Notes: a model not told the origin generated them from the sequence alone. Shown: positions 1 through 9,579, numbered from the stretch's first letter. The stretch: 64,000 nucleotides of DNA from Mycobacterium sp. (GCF_019247635.1 NZ_JAFBAR010000075.1:57125-121124), one strand, 5' to 3'. A program made the numbers and translations.

Positions 1-1
1 G

Positions 2-1231
2 GTGGGGCCGCTGCTGAACCAAACCAGCGCGCTGATCGACAGCATCCCCAATGGAAAGCTCGGCCAGCTACTCGACGAATCGTTTCGCGCCTTCAACGGC
101 GCCGGCTACGAGCTCGGCTCGCTAGCCGATTCCGCGGCAAAGGTGTCCGCCGACGCCAACGCAGTAGCAGACCACAGTCGCGACCTGGTGCAAGACAGTG
201 CCCCACTGCTGGATTCACAGGCCGACACCACCGACGCCCTTCGCACCTGGGCGCACAGCCTGGCCGGGCTCACCGGGCAGCTCGTCACCAACGATCCGCA
301 ACTGCGAACCCTGCTGCGCACCGGCCCCGGCGCCGCCGAGGAAGCATCACGGCTGCTTGAACAGCTGAAACCCACGTTGCCGGTGCTGCTGGCCAACCTG
401 AGCTCGTTGGGCCAGGTTTTGGTGACCTACCGGCCCGATATCGAGCAGGTGCTGGTGTTGTTCCCGCCGTTTCTGGCCAACCTCCTCTCAGAAGCCGGCG
501 ACCATAATCCCACCGGCATCGGACAAGGCGACTTCACACTCAGCATCGCCGACCCCCCATCCTGCACAGTCGGATTCCTCCCACCCAACCAATGGCGTTC
601 TCCGGCTGACGCCACCGTGATCGACACCCCCAAAAACTTGTATTGCAAGCTGCCCCAGGACTCCCCGCTGGCCGTGCGCGGCGCCCGCAACTACCCGTGT
701 ATGGGCAAACCCGGCAAGCGGGCACCGACCGTAGAAATCTGCAACAGCGACAAACCCTACGAACCCCTGTCCATGCGTGAACACCTCCTAGGGCCCTACC
801 CCCTAGATCCCAACCTCCTCGCCCAAGGAATACCGCCCGATGACCGCATCACCGAGCGCGACCACCTCTTCGGTCCGGTGGAAGGCACACCGCCGGGAGC
901 GCCGCCTGGGCCGATAGCACCGCAGCAGCCTCCCGCGGGGGCACCGCTACCTGCGGGACCGCCCGACGGCGCCAACAGCCCCGCGCCGCCCACGAGTGCC
1001 CCGTCACCGGCACCTATCCCGCCGATCGACACCGGTGGTGTCGCGCCCGCAGCTCCAAGCGCGTCGCACAGCACCGGGTCGAGCCATCGGCCCTCGCTGG
1101 CCTTCGCCCAGTACGACCCCGGCAGCGGAAGCTATGTGACACCCGACGGCCAGAGCTACAGGCAATCCGACTTGGCCACTGGGAGGCCGGCCAAAACGTG
1201 GCAAGACCTGATTCTGGGGCAATACGCATGA
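2..1231 (+). CDS. MceF-type mammalian cell entry (Mce) family protein, C-terminal part
   Basis: This is the 3' part of an Mce gene; the transmembrane helix and MlaD/Mce domain lie before the window. Mce proteins are secreted, membrane-anchored subunits of ABC-type lipid importers. The visible 409 residues hold the helical region (about 1-160), then the conserved Mce tail with CTVGFLPPNQWRSPAD (about 188-203), CKLPQDSPLAVRGARN and GKRAPT. A Pro/Ala-rich stretch (about 290-360) follows, and the end resembles Mce1F (YDPGSGSYVTPDGQSY, then a WQDLIL tail). That ending is why I place it in the F subfamily, usually the last of the six mce genes. The stop overlaps the start of the next gene. The subfamily call is from memory of Mce1F; which mce operon this is cannot be told from the fragment. 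Confidence 0.88.
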   Translation: MGPLLNQTSALIDSIPNGKLGQLLDESFRAFNGAGYELGSLADSAAKVSADANAVADHSRDLVQDSAPLLDSQADTTDALRTWAHSLAGLTGQLVTNDPQLRTLLRTGPGAAEEASRLLEQLKPTLPVLLANLSSLGQVLVTYRPDIEQVLVLFPPFLANLLSEAGDHNPTGIGQGDFTLSIADPPSCTVGFLPPNQWRSPADATVIDTPKNLYCKLPQDSPLAVRGARNYPCMGKPGKRAPTVEICNSDKPYEPLSMREHLLGPYPLDPNLLAQGIPPDDRITERDHLFGPVEGTPPGAPPGPIAPQQPPAGAPLPAGPPDGANSPAPPTSAPSPAPIPPIDTGGVAPAAPSASHSTGSSHRPSLAFAQYDPGSGSYVTPDGQSYRQSDLATGRPAKTWQDLILGQYA

Positions 1232-1776
1232 AAACCAAACTCTCGCGGATATCTCGCATCGCCACCAGCTGGGCACTACCAGCCACAGTTGTGGTGGCCG
1301 CCGCAGGCGCGACGTTAGTTATGGCACCGCACGCCGGAGCAGCCTTCTGCGACCCGCCACTCAACGGAACCTTCGCCGCGCACTCCGATGGGGCATGGGC
1401 CAAGACCAACGACGTCTTCCACGACGAAACACCGGCCGTCAGCACGTGGACCGCCACCACATCATGCACCGCCGACTTCCCCAACTGCGCAGGACAGGTC
1501 GCAAGCAACCAAGGATGGAGCGCACCCGCGACCTGCCAAGCCGGCGGAATGTGGTACGTCAAACGCCATCTCGACCACTGGGAACACTGCGGCGACGGCA
1601 CCGAGGCGCCCGGCGACCAACTCTTCTACTTTTCACCACAGTTGACAGGCGCACCAAGCTTTTCCGCCGTGACAACCTTCACCGGCGTCGACAGAACAGT
1701 CGGACCCAGCGGGGGATGCGGCATCAACAAACCCCTAGTCATCGAAATACCGTTCCAGCTGACCAAGATCGGGTGA
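1228..1776 (+). CDS. Mce-linked secreted protein with signal peptide
   Basis: The protein has 182 residues. I start it at the ATG whose ATGA overlaps the mceF stop, which implies translational coupling. An in-frame upstream start at 1198 would lie inside mceF and would push the signal peptide inward. Residues 1-39 form a clear Sec signal peptide: a basic Lys/Arg N-terminus, a hydrophobic alanine/valine core and an AGA-A type cleavage site near 38. The mature part is Trp- and Cys-rich (Cys near 41, 75, 82, 93, 112 and 153), which suggests a disulfide-bonded exported domain. It looks like a family of small mycobacterial secreted proteins with a G-x-WAK-N motif. No enzyme motif is visible. Its position after mceF suggests a periplasmic or cell-wall accessory of the Mce importer, which is inference. 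Confidence 0.8.
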   Translation: MKTKLSRISRIATSWALPATVVVAAAGATLVMAPHAGAAFCDPPLNGTFAAHSDGAWAKTNDVFHDETPAVSTWTATTSCTADFPNCAGQVASNQGWSAPATCQAGGMWYVKRHLDHWEHCGDGTEAPGDQLFYFSPQLTGAPSFSAVTTFTGVDRTVGPSGGCGINKPLVIEIPFQLTKIG

Positions 1777-2013
1777 CCCTGTTGTACCTCTTCGACGGCA
1801 AACCGACCGTGACCCACGTATTCACCGTGAACCACCGACTCGACACAGCGAGCACGTTGCTGATGTAGTGGTCGGATGGTGGGTTTGGCGGAGATATTGT
1901 CAAGACCTGTGGATCGGTAAGTTTCGGGCAACCTTCGATCCGACGGTTTGTGGCTCCGCGGCGCGTCGGTGAAAAGTCGATTAGTGGTTGGGTATCGCGT
2001 GAGTTCGCGGCAC

Positions 2014-2427
2014 CTAAACGCCAAAGCCACCGACCTTCTCAATGCGGATCCTGGTCAGCAGGCCCGGCGGGGAGTCGCGCGGCGGAAAGTATTCGCTGGA
2101 CCCGAGCATGACCTCGGCGAGCTCGCTCAGCAGTTCGGGGGCTCCGCCCTCGACGATTCGGGCAGAGCCGGTAACGGATAGATACGGCGTCTGTTGCCCC
2201 GGGTGATCCTTGGACAGGATCGTCACAGCCACGCGGGGGTCACGGCGGATGTTGCGGGTCTTGTGATACTCGGTCAGGTGCGCGCTGACCAGCTCGTCGC
2301 CCTCAGGCGTGGACTGCAGAGCGACCCACACGACCGACACCTGGGGGCTGCCATCCGCATTGATGGTCACCAGCGTGGCGTCGGCGCCGCGGCCAATGAA
2401 TGCGCGTGCTGACTCGTTGAGTTCCAT
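2014..2427 (-). CDS. PPOX-class F420/FMN-dependent oxidoreductase (split beta-barrel)
   Basis: The protein has 137 residues, the usual size for single-domain PPOX proteins. The start ATG is preceded by a good ribosome binding site (GGAAGG about 6 nt upstream), so I reject longer in-frame extensions. Characteristic segments are the N-terminal strand ATLVTINADGSPQVSVVWVA (about 16-35), the HLTEYHKTRNIRRDPRVAV stretch (about 50-68), which is typical of cofactor phosphate binding, and a YLSVTGSARIV strand. Such proteins reduce or oxidise small molecules with F420H2 or FMN. The family is TIGR03618-like by appearance. The substrate cannot be read from the sequence. It is transcribed alone on the minus strand. 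Confidence 0.85.
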   Translation of the reverse strand: MELNESARAFIGRGADATLVTINADGSPQVSVVWVALQSTPEGDELVSAHLTEYHKTRNIRRDPRVAVTILSKDHPGQQTPYLSVTGSARIVEGGAPELLSELAEVMLGSSEYFPPRDSPPGLLTRIRIEKVGGFGV

Positions 2428-2693
2428 GCCTTTCCTTCCATTGGGTGTCACGGCGCGGTGCGCGGCGTGTTCGCAGTGCTCTGCGATGGGCAACGGTCTT
2501 GGAGGTCGATCCATTTCAGCGCCCACCGGTTGATGTCGAGCAGGACCTGGCCGAGCGCAGCCCTTGTCGGTCCCGGAGACCAACGCGCACAACACCGTTG
2601 GGGCCCCACGCGACCCGGTATGTCGCTGGCCGCCGCATAGTTGGGGCGGTCCGGCCACGCGATGAAGTGAGTCTGCGCCTGTGCGACGCCGCC

Positions 2694-3482
2694 TTACAGC
2701 CGTGCGAGCAGCTCGGCCTTCTTCGCGGCGAACTCGTCGTCGGACAAGATGCCGCGTTGATGCAGTCCGGCCAGCGACTCGATGGCCGCGACGATCGCCG
2801 CCGAATCGCCGGACGCACCGGTTGCGGACTCGGATGCCGATGGTTGGGGTGCGGCCGGGGGTGTCGTATCTGCCCGGTGCCGCGGGGCGGGTGCCGCGGC
2901 AGGAGTTTCGGCGACCTGCCGCGAACCGAGCTCGTTTAGGTCCGATACGTCGAAGGTGCCGAATTGGCTGGTGAAGCTCACCACGCCGTATCCGCCGCCC
3001 TGCTGCTGTTGCACACCGCCGATCTGATGTTCGCCGGTATCGAAAACCCTTGTCACACCGTTGATCTGGATCGCCAGCCGTCGGGTGCTCGGAAAGATCG
3101 CATAGCGCGCACTGTTCTGCCCCCCGGACGAACTGGGCACACCGAGGTCGGCCGGCCACCAGTTGGCCGAGGTGAACCCGGCCTGGTCCGCCGCGGTCGA
3201 GGCGGGAAAGACCGTGGTGGTGGCCAGCAGTTGGACCAAGTCGTTGCACAGCGCGTCGACGCGTGCCTTGAGCGCGTTGTCGAACATGTTGCCGACCATC
3301 GTCATCCCGCCCCGCATCCACTGCCCGGTTCCGCCGAGTTCGGGGATGGAGAACTGAGCCATGGTGCCGCCGCCGGCGTGCAGGGCAAACAGCATGGCCA
3401 GCGCCGCCTCGCGGGAGATTCCGTGGCGTTGGGCGATGTCGGCGATGGCGCTTTCGGCGGTGGGGGTGACCGTTGCCTTCAT
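2694..3482 (-). CDS. SHOCT-domain protein of unknown function
   Basis: The protein has 262 residues starting MKATVTPTAE. There are three recognisable zones. The N-terminal helical part (about 10-75) is rich in Ala, Gly and Met. The middle (about 85-180) has WWPADLG, and the Trp/Tyr/Phe/Gly-containing strands around ARYAIFPSTRRLAIQINGVT look like a small beta domain. After a Pro/Ala-rich linker (about 195-225) comes a C-terminal SHOCT module (about 228-262) with GILSDDEFAAKKAELLARL, the standard short C-terminal domain found on many bacterial membrane or DNA-associated proteins. There is no signal peptide or membrane helix. The gene stands alone between two longer intergenic stretches. Apart from SHOCT, I do not recognise the fold. 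Confidence 0.75.
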   Translation of the reverse strand: MKATVTPTAESAIADIAQRHGISREAALAMLFALHAGGGTMAQFSIPELGGTGQWMRGGMTMVGNMFDNALKARVDALCNDLVQLLATTTVFPASTAADQAGFTSANWWPADLGVPSSSGGQNSARYAIFPSTRRLAIQINGVTRVFDTGEHQIGGVQQQQGGGYGVVSFTSQFGTFDVSDLNELGSRQVAETPAAAPAPRHRADTTPPAAPQPSASESATGASGDSAAIVAAIESLAGLHQRGILSDDEFAAKKAELLARL

Positions 3483-3590
3483 GATGGTGAAATCTTTCGT
3501 CGTCGGTACTGTGTCGACACTACGCAAAGCCGCCCTGGGATGCGCACCCGAGGACTGCCGAAAGCACCGGCGCCGGGAGATGATGCGAGC

Positions 3591-4556
3591 GTGACAGCAA
3601 CTAAGGCAAACGACGTGCTCCGCGTTGGCGAGTTCGAGCGGACGTTCGACGAGATGCTCGCGCGCTACGACATACTCAGGCTCCCCGATGGTCCCGGTCG
3701 AGCCGACTTCCTGGTCGGGCACGCCAGCCAGATCCGCGTGGTGGTGACGTGGGGCCGGCCCGGAGTCGACGCCGACATGATCGCGGCGCTGCCCAACTTG
3801 GAGGCCATTGTGAACAATGGGGCCGGGGTGGATTCGATCGATCTGGAGGCGGCGAGGCGCCGAGGAATCGGCGTGAGCAACACCCCTGACGTGCTGTCGG
3901 ACACCGTCGCCGACACGGCACTGGGATTGATCCTGATGACACTGCGCCGTTTCGGCGCCGCTGACCGTTACGTTCGGGCAGGCCGATGGGCATCGAACGG
4001 CCCGTTCCCTTACGCCCGGGACCTTAGCGGCCTGCAGGTCGGGATCCTGGGGTTGGGGCGCATCGGTTCGGCCATCGCGACTCGGCTGCTCGGATTCGAC
4101 TGTGCCATCGCCTATCACAACCGCCACCGGATCGATGGATCGCCCTACCGCTACGCGGAGTCAGCGGTGGAGTTGGCCGAGTCGGTCGACGTTCTAGTGG
4201 TCGCGACGACGGGCGACCACAACACGCGGAACCTGGTCGACCGCGCCGTCCTCGAGGCGCTGGGTCGCGACGGTTATCTGATCAACATTGCGCGCGGCAG
4301 CGTCGTAGACCAGGACGTCCTGGTGGAGTTGGTAGCCGGCGGCAGGCTAGCGGGCGCCGGGCTGGACGTATTCATCAACGAACCTCACGTACCCGTCGAA
4401 TTGTTCAACCTGGACAACGTGGTGCTGTTTCCCCACATCGGGAGCGCGACAGTGCGGACCCGAAAGGCCATGGCGCTGCTCGCGATCCGCAACCTCAACA
4501 GTTACCTGAGCACCGGCGAGCTGATCACACCCGTACTGCGACCGCGACGACAGTGA
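3591..4556 (+). CDS. D-2-hydroxyacid dehydrogenase (glyoxylate/hydroxypyruvate reductase type)
   Basis: The protein has 321 residues from a GTG start. The same frame stays open upstream to 2964, but that extension lies antisense to the SHOCT gene and has no family similarity, so I exclude it. The Rossmann motif GLGRIG is at about 154-159. The catalytic set of the family is complete: Arg in NIARGS (about 235), Glu in INEP (about 264) and His in PHIGSAT (about 282). Family members reduce 2-keto acids such as glyoxylate, hydroxypyruvate or 2-ketogluconate using NAD(P)H in the cytosol. The gene may share a transcript with the LLM oxidoreductase 71 bp downstream. The substrate is not decidable here. 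Confidence 0.88.
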   Translation: MTATKANDVLRVGEFERTFDEMLARYDILRLPDGPGRADFLVGHASQIRVVVTWGRPGVDADMIAALPNLEAIVNNGAGVDSIDLEAARRRGIGVSNTPDVLSDTVADTALGLILMTLRRFGAADRYVRAGRWASNGPFPYARDLSGLQVGILGLGRIGSAIATRLLGFDCAIAYHNRHRIDGSPYRYAESAVELAESVDVLVVATTGDHNTRNLVDRAVLEALGRDGYLINIARGSVVDQDVLVELVAGGRLAGAGLDVFINEPHVPVELFNLDNVVLFPHIGSATVRTRKAMALLAIRNLNSYLSTGELITPVLRPRRQ

Positions 4557-4627
4557 TTTGGATAGGCGGGGAATAGTCACGCAGGGGACCGACGTTGACA
4601 CGGCCCAAGGACGACAGTTAGGCGCTC

Positions 4628-5458
4628 ATGAAGATCGGCATCTCCACCTTCGTCAACGACGACAGCATCGATACGGTATCGCTGGCGCGAGCGATCGAGG
4701 AGCGAGACTTTCACTCCCTGGTCGTCGCCGAGCACACCAACATCCCGGCAAGCAGAGAGTCCGCCTACCCGCTCGGCGGTGAGCTGCCGCCGATCTATTA
4801 CCGGACGCTGGACCCGTTCGTCACGCTCGCCGCCGCGGCCGCCGTCACCACCACTATCGAGTTGTTCACCGGAATCGCGCTGCTCATCCAGCGCGACCCG
4901 ATCATCACTGCGAAGGAAGCCGCGAGCATCGATCTAATCTCCAACGGCCGGTTCGTGTTTGGCGTGGGCGCAGGATGGAACATCGAGGAGTTGCGCAATC
5001 ACGGCACAGATCCCAAGACGCGCGGCGCACTGTTGGACGAGCGCATCGAGGCCATCAAGGCGCTGTGGGCAACAGACCCCGCCGAGTACCACGGCAAGTA
5101 CGTCGACTTCGACCCGACCTTCAGCCGCCCCAAACCCGTGCAGAGGCCGCACCCGCCCATCTTCATCGGTGGTGACTCCGACGCCACCGTCAAGCGGGTG
5201 ATCCGACACGACGCCGGTTGGATCTCGAACCCGTTCCCCATCGAGAAACTGAACAAACGTGTCGATCAACTGCGGTCGGGCGCGGGCCACGATGTCCCGC
5301 TCGCGATGTTCGGCACGCCGCTGGACCCCGACTACTGGCATGCCGCGCAGGAACTGGGTTTCGGACGGCTTGCGCTGTTGTTGCCCACCAAACCCCTCGA
5401 TGAGTCGCTCCGCCTGCTGGACAAGTACGCAGAACAGGTGGCTCGATACCAGGGTTAG
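4628..5458 (+). CDS. LLM-class F420-dependent oxidoreductase
   Basis: The protein has 276 residues and a luciferase-like TIM barrel. The N-terminal strand MKIGISTFVNDDSIDTVSLA, the AEHTNIP segment (about 37-43) and LFTGIALLIQRDP (about 79-91) followed by AKEAASIDLISNGRFVFGVGAGW (about 95-117) match the mycobacterial F420-linked LLM subfamily often annotated TIGR03619. The G-x-G-AGW motif, about 20 residues after the KEAASID helix, is the cofactor phosphate-binding loop. The substrate is unknown. F420 rather than FMN is inferred from the subfamily and the genus. This is one of seven LLM proteins in the window. Confidence 0.86.
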   Translation: MKIGISTFVNDDSIDTVSLARAIEERDFHSLVVAEHTNIPASRESAYPLGGELPPIYYRTLDPFVTLAAAAAVTTTIELFTGIALLIQRDPIITAKEAASIDLISNGRFVFGVGAGWNIEELRNHGTDPKTRGALLDERIEAIKALWATDPAEYHGKYVDFDPTFSRPKPVQRPHPPIFIGGDSDATVKRVIRHDAGWISNPFPIEKLNKRVDQLRSGAGHDVPLAMFGTPLDPDYWHAAQELGFGRLALLLPTKPLDESLRLLDKYAEQVARYQG

Positions 5459-5664
5459 GTCAGCACACCCTGGATCGCTGGTGCGACGAGCGCGACCAGT
5501 CTCGGCAACTCCCGGTCAAGACCGTCTGAGGCGAGTCTCGATGTGCCAACTGATTGAGATGACACCGCACGTCAGACGGGTGCGCGGACGCCGCGGAAGT
5601 CTCAGCCGGTCCATATGAGCGAGGTTTCCACCCATCCGGGTGGGGGTGGCGGTAGTCTCGCCTA

Positions 5665-6882
5665 ATGACGGAGGCAACGGCGCATCGTCGTCAGGCGAAC
5701 TGGGGTTCGATGACTGGGCGTTTTGCGCGAAAACAACTGACCCATACCGCCATCGCGTTCGGCGAATACTGCGCGACCATACCGGGCATCGGACGTCACC
5801 TGGAACCAGTCGGTACCATCGCGGCGGTCGGAGTTTGGGGCTCACGGCACATCCCGGCGGCCATCAGATCCATTTCGCGGCCCCGCACCGCTCCGCCGGC
5901 GCCTACCCCACCGCCGGTGGCGGTCCCCGAGACCGTCGACGTGTGTGTTTCTGCGCTTCGGGGCATCATCAGCGACCCCGAATCCGTCTCCTGGCCGCGT
6001 CCGCAACGGTGGGCACCCGTCTTACAGCGAGGGGAGCATCGAAGCCGCTACCTCTATCAGCCCAAGGTCCGCTACGGCGAGACCCAGGGAATGCTGCTCG
6101 ACGTGTGGCGCCGACCCGATCTGCCGGCTACCCCGGCGCCTGTGCTGATCTTCGTGCCAGGGGGGGCGTGGGTGCACGGCAGCCGCTCCTATCAAGGCAA
6201 CGCGCTGCTGTCGCGCCTGGCCGAAGCCGGTTGGGTGTGCCTGGCAATCGATTACCGGGTGTCCCCACGACACCGCTGGCCGCGCCACGTGATGGACGTC
6301 AAAGCCGCGGTCGCCTGGGCCCGCGTTAACGCCCACAAGTTCGGCGGCGACCCCGAATTCGTCGCGATCGCAGGCTGCTCGGCCGGTGGGCACCTTGCCT
6401 CGCTCGCCGGGCTGACCGCGGGTGACCCGCACTTCGAGAGCGAACTCGCCGCCGGTACGGATGCCTCGGTCAACGCGGTCGTCTCGATCTATGGACGATA
6501 CGACTGGTACGACCGTTCGACGCCCGAGCGCGAAGGTTTTGTCGATTTCCTGCAAGACATTGTGGTCCAGCGCGGCTACTACCGGCACAGCGAGGTCTAT
6601 CGCGCCGCATCGCCGATCGAGCGGGTCAGCGGGGATGCTCCGCCGTTTTTGGTCGTGCACGGCGGCGCCGACGTCGTAATTCCGGTCGCGCAGGCCAGGG
6701 ACTTCGTCGGTGCCCTGCGGGGCACCTCCCGGCAGCCCGTCGGCTATCTGGAACTGCCGGGCGCTCAGCACGGTTTCGACCTCATCGATGGCGCGCGCAC
6801 CGGCGCGGCCTGTCAGGCGATCGCCCTGTTCCTTGGGGAAATGCACCGACGGCACCGGCTCGCCACAGTGTCGGTGAGCTAG
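5665..6882 (+). CDS. lipC: LipC-like alpha/beta-hydrolase (carboxylesterase)
   Basis: The protein has 405 residues and closely matches my memory of M. tuberculosis LipC (Rv0220, about 403 aa), an esterase linked to the cell surface. Motifs are GVWGSRH (about 56-62), the oxyanion-loop region FVPGGAWVHG (about 163-172), the nucleophile elbow GCSAG with Ser about 239, the acid Asp near 336 (HGGADVVIP) and the catalytic His near 369 (GAQHGFD). It is followed after 34 bp by a WS/DGAT gene, the same lipC-Rv0221 order as in M. tuberculosis. This suggests that ester hydrolysis and neutral-lipid synthesis are paired. A small GC-rich dyad (5628-5643) lies 21 bp before the start, and the ribosome binding site is weak, so the true start could be the in-frame ATG at 5710. 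Confidence 0.88.
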   Translation: MTEATAHRRQANWGSMTGRFARKQLTHTAIAFGEYCATIPGIGRHLEPVGTIAAVGVWGSRHIPAAIRSISRPRTAPPAPTPPPVAVPETVDVCVSALRGIISDPESVSWPRPQRWAPVLQRGEHRSRYLYQPKVRYGETQGMLLDVWRRPDLPATPAPVLIFVPGGAWVHGSRSYQGNALLSRLAEAGWVCLAIDYRVSPRHRWPRHVMDVKAAVAWARVNAHKFGGDPEFVAIAGCSAGGHLASLAGLTAGDPHFESELAAGTDASVNAVVSIYGRYDWYDRSTPEREGFVDFLQDIVVQRGYYRHSEVYRAASPIERVSGDAPPFLVVHGGADVVIPVAQARDFVGALRGTSRQPVGYLELPGAQHGFDLIDGARTGAACQAIALFLGEMHRRHRLATVSVS

Positions 6883-6916
6883 TCGGACCGCCCGTGACCG
6901 AGCAAGGGCGTAGCCG

Positions 6917-8353
6917 GTGAAACGCCTCGGCGGCTACGACGCCTTGCTGCTCTACAGTCAGACCCCATCCGTCTACACCCACACGATGAAGATCGGTGTA
7001 ATCGACGCTGGCCGAAAGGGTCTCACGTTCGAACAGTTCCGACTGCTGATCGCCGAACGCCTCGGCCTCATGGAGCCGCTGCGCTACCAACTCGTCGACA
7101 TCCCGTGGAAACTGCACCACCCGATGTGGCGCGAAAACTGTGACGTGGATCTGGACTATCACTTGAAACGGGTGACGGCCCCCGGTCGTGGCGACCGGCG
7201 CAGCCTCGACGAGGTCACCGCCGAAATCGCCAGCACCCCGCTGGCGCGCGATCGACCGCTCTGGGAATGTCATTTCGTGGAGGGCTTGGAGGCCAATCGG
7301 GTCGCCGTTATCGGCAAGGTGCATCATGCCCTCGCCGACGGCGTGGCTTCGGCGAACCTGATGGCCCGCGCCATGGATCCCGCCAGGGCCCGAGTCGCCG
7401 CGGTGAGGAGCCTACCCCCGCCCGACCCCATCCCGACACGCCGCGAACTGATCGCGGCGGCCGCACGCGACCACCTCGACAACATCCGCACGGTGCCGGA
7501 CCTGGTCGGCTACACGGTCTCCGGGATCACGTCGGTATATCGCCGTTCCCGGAACCGACGACGGCACCCCTCCATGGCCCGGATCCTGCGGGCCCCGGAC
7601 ACATTCATGAACCACGTGGTCTCACCGCGGCGCACCTTCGCCAGCGCAACGCTTGCCCTGGCCGACGTCAAAGAGGTCAGCAAGCGCTTGAACGTCACCA
7701 TCAACACGATCGTCCTGGGCGTAGCCGCTGGTGCCTTGCGCGAGCTGCTGCTGCACTACGACGGGCATGCCGACGAGCCGCTATTCGCCTCGGTACCATC
7801 CAGTTTGGACCTGTCACCCGACCGCATCTCCGGCAACGAACTCGGCGGTATGCTGGTCTCGCTGCCGGTGCAGATCGACGACCCGCTGGAGCGCATCCGA
7901 CTGACCGACCTGGCGGCCGACGTCGCCAAGGAGAACTACCGGCTGCTGGGGCCCGAATTCACCGCCCGCTGGACCACTTTCGTGCCCCCGGCGCTCGCGC
8001 CGGCCGCGTTCGCGTGGTTGTCGCGCCGCGATGCGAAGGTCCGAATCTTCAACCTCCCGATCTCCAACGTTCCCGGCCCCCGCCAGCGGGGCCGCTTCGG
8101 CGACTTGACACTCAGCGAGATCTATTCAGTCGGACCGCTGACCGCGGGCTGCGCCTTGAACATCACGGTCTGGAGTTATGCCGACCAGTTCAACATCTCC
8201 GTGCTGGCCGACGACTGCACCGTCGGCGATCCCCACGAGGTGACCGACGCCCTTGTCCGCGAATTCGGGCAAATCCGTTGCGCTGCAGGATATTCCGATC
8301 TCATCACCCCGGTTCCGACCGCGATGGCGCTGGTCGGGCCCCGGCTGGGCTAA
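6917..8353 (+). CDS. Wax ester synthase/diacylglycerol acyltransferase (WS/DGAT, Tgs family)
   Basis: The protein has 478 residues, within the family's usual 450-480. The catalytic motif HHALADG (His136, His137 to Asp141-Gly142) is intact, so it should be active in transferring acyl groups from acyl-CoA to diacylglycerol or long alcohols. Other family landmarks are RPLWECHFVEGL (about 113-124) and the C-terminal NLPISNVPGPRQ and SVGPL segments. It is the likely counterpart of M. tuberculosis Rv0221 because it follows lipC in the same orientation with a 34-bp gap. A perfect 12-bp palindrome, GGCGACGTCGCC (8354-8365), follows the stop directly and may help end transcription before the convergent epimerase gene. 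Confidence 0.93.
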   Translation: MKRLGGYDALLLYSQTPSVYTHTMKIGVIDAGRKGLTFEQFRLLIAERLGLMEPLRYQLVDIPWKLHHPMWRENCDVDLDYHLKRVTAPGRGDRRSLDEVTAEIASTPLARDRPLWECHFVEGLEANRVAVIGKVHHALADGVASANLMARAMDPARARVAAVRSLPPPDPIPTRRELIAAAARDHLDNIRTVPDLVGYTVSGITSVYRRSRNRRRHPSMARILRAPDTFMNHVVSPRRTFASATLALADVKEVSKRLNVTINTIVLGVAAGALRELLLHYDGHADEPLFASVPSSLDLSPDRISGNELGGMLVSLPVQIDDPLERIRLTDLAADVAKENYRLLGPEFTARWTTFVPPALAPAAFAWLSRRDAKVRIFNLPISNVPGPRQRGRFGDLTLSEIYSVGPLTAGCALNITVWSYADQFNISVLADDCTVGDPHEVTDALVREFGQIRCAAGYSDLITPVPTAMALVGPRLG

Positions 8354-8439
8354 GGCGACGTCGCCGCTTCGAGCTCGTCGAGGGCCGCGCCGGCTTCGAC
8401 GGAGTCTGGTTTGAGAGGCGGCCTACTACGCTCAAAGCC

Positions 8440-9531
8440 TCAGGCCGATCCGACGTCCGCGCATGCATCGGTGAACGCTCGGAGTGCACCAGCCAAGATG
8501 CCCCACGGGTCGGCGAATATCCCGGGACGGCCGCGGTACGGCGACCGCCGGTGGAGCACTGTCCTGATCACCGGTACTAGCACCGGTGCGAGCACGTGTA
8601 GCGGAAAGCGCCACACACCCGCCTTAGCGCGTACTTGCGCCAGCATGTCGGGCCACGAATGGTTTTGAAACTCAAGACTCGCCTGCGCCCGCGCCGTGTC
8701 CATCCAGTCACAGACGAACCATGCGTCAGGACGCTCCGGATCACCGGGCCTGCCAACCGGATAGGCGCCGGCCAGCCCGGTCGCACCGACGAGACCCGAT
8801 CCGACGTCACGCTGAAGGAGCCGATGCGATTCGTCACCACCGATCATCAAAACCTCCCCCACCACGTCGGCAGTGACGGCCGCCCGAAAACCCGTGGCGA
8901 CGTCACGTACGTCGACGGTGTTGATCCGTCCATCCGCGGGTAACGCCCACTCCATCAACAGCGCATCGGCATCGGTGGTCAAGGCGAACAGGTTCGTGTC
9001 GAGGACGGCGCCCAACCGGAGAATCACCCAATCCAGCGCGAACGACCGCACCAACGACTCCGCCTCAACCTTGTGTTGGCCATAGGTATCAATGGGACTG
9101 AATGGCGTCTCCGGACCCAGCAGGTCGCTGGTGAGGTACGGATTGCGTGGTCCGTACACAGCCACACTGGAGGCCTGTACGAACCGCGACCGCGACGACA
9201 ATCGTTGGGCGGCGGCGATCAACGCCGCCGTCCCCTCGACGTTGACCTTGCGTGCGAGGGTTGGATTGCAATAACAGCTGGGCGGGATCACCGCGGCTAG
9301 GTGGACAATTGCCGACGGCTCGATGTCAGCGACCATCCGTTCGACGGCATCGGCGTCGGTCAGATCAGCCCAATAAGTCGATGCGCGCTTGGGCAACTTG
9401 CCAACCACTTTCCGGTTGGCATCGGTCAAGACGTCGGTGGCCACAACTTTGGTGCCGTCGGCTACTAGCTCCCGGACCGTCGTCGATCCGACGTGGCCAA
9501 GTGCACCTGTCACCAGTACCGCACCGGTCAC
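8440..9531 (-). CDS. NAD(P)-dependent epimerase/dehydratase (extended SDR)
   Basis: The protein has 363 residues. The N-terminal nucleotide-binding motif GALGHVG (about 9-15) is the extended-SDR type GxxGxxG. HLAAVIPPSCY (about 77-87), the active-site SSVAVYG (about 115-121) and YGQHK (about 139-143, catalytic Tyr and Lys) are intact. The C-terminal third, after about 240, diverges from sugar epimerases and may bind a hydrophobic substrate, as in steroid or dihydroflavonol reductase relatives. It is the last gene of the minus-strand operon that begins with the alcohol dehydrogenase at 15960, 48 bp after the DapB-like gene. Likely role: NAD(P)-linked oxidoreduction or epimerisation of a pathway intermediate. 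The substrate is unknown. Confidence 0.85.
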   Translation of the reverse strand: MTGAVLVTGALGHVGSTTVRELVADGTKVVATDVLTDANRKVVGKLPKRASTYWADLTDADAVERMVADIEPSAIVHLAAVIPPSCYCNPTLARKVNVEGTAALIAAAQRLSSRSRFVQASSVAVYGPRNPYLTSDLLGPETPFSPIDTYGQHKVEAESLVRSFALDWVILRLGAVLDTNLFALTTDADALLMEWALPADGRINTVDVRDVATGFRAAVTADVVGEVLMIGGDESHRLLQRDVGSGLVGATGLAGAYPVGRPGDPERPDAWFVCDWMDTARAQASLEFQNHSWPDMLAQVRAKAGVWRFPLHVLAPVLVPVIRTVLHRRSPYRGRPGIFADPWGILAGALRAFTDACADVGSA

Positions 9532-9579
9532 CGATTACCTCCTGCGCGCTCTCCCACGATCCCAGCACCTCGAAGATCG

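Noticed and set aside
2964..3590. N-terminal extension of the D-2-hydroxyacid dehydrogenase
   Set aside because: It runs antisense to the SHOCT gene, has no similarity to the family, and the GTG at 3591 gives the normal length.
5628..5643. CCACCC-ATCC-GGGTGG hairpin before lipC as a riboswitch or attenuator
   Set aside because: It is too short and simple for a riboswitch; no leader peptide or anti-terminator was found. It may only affect translation start.
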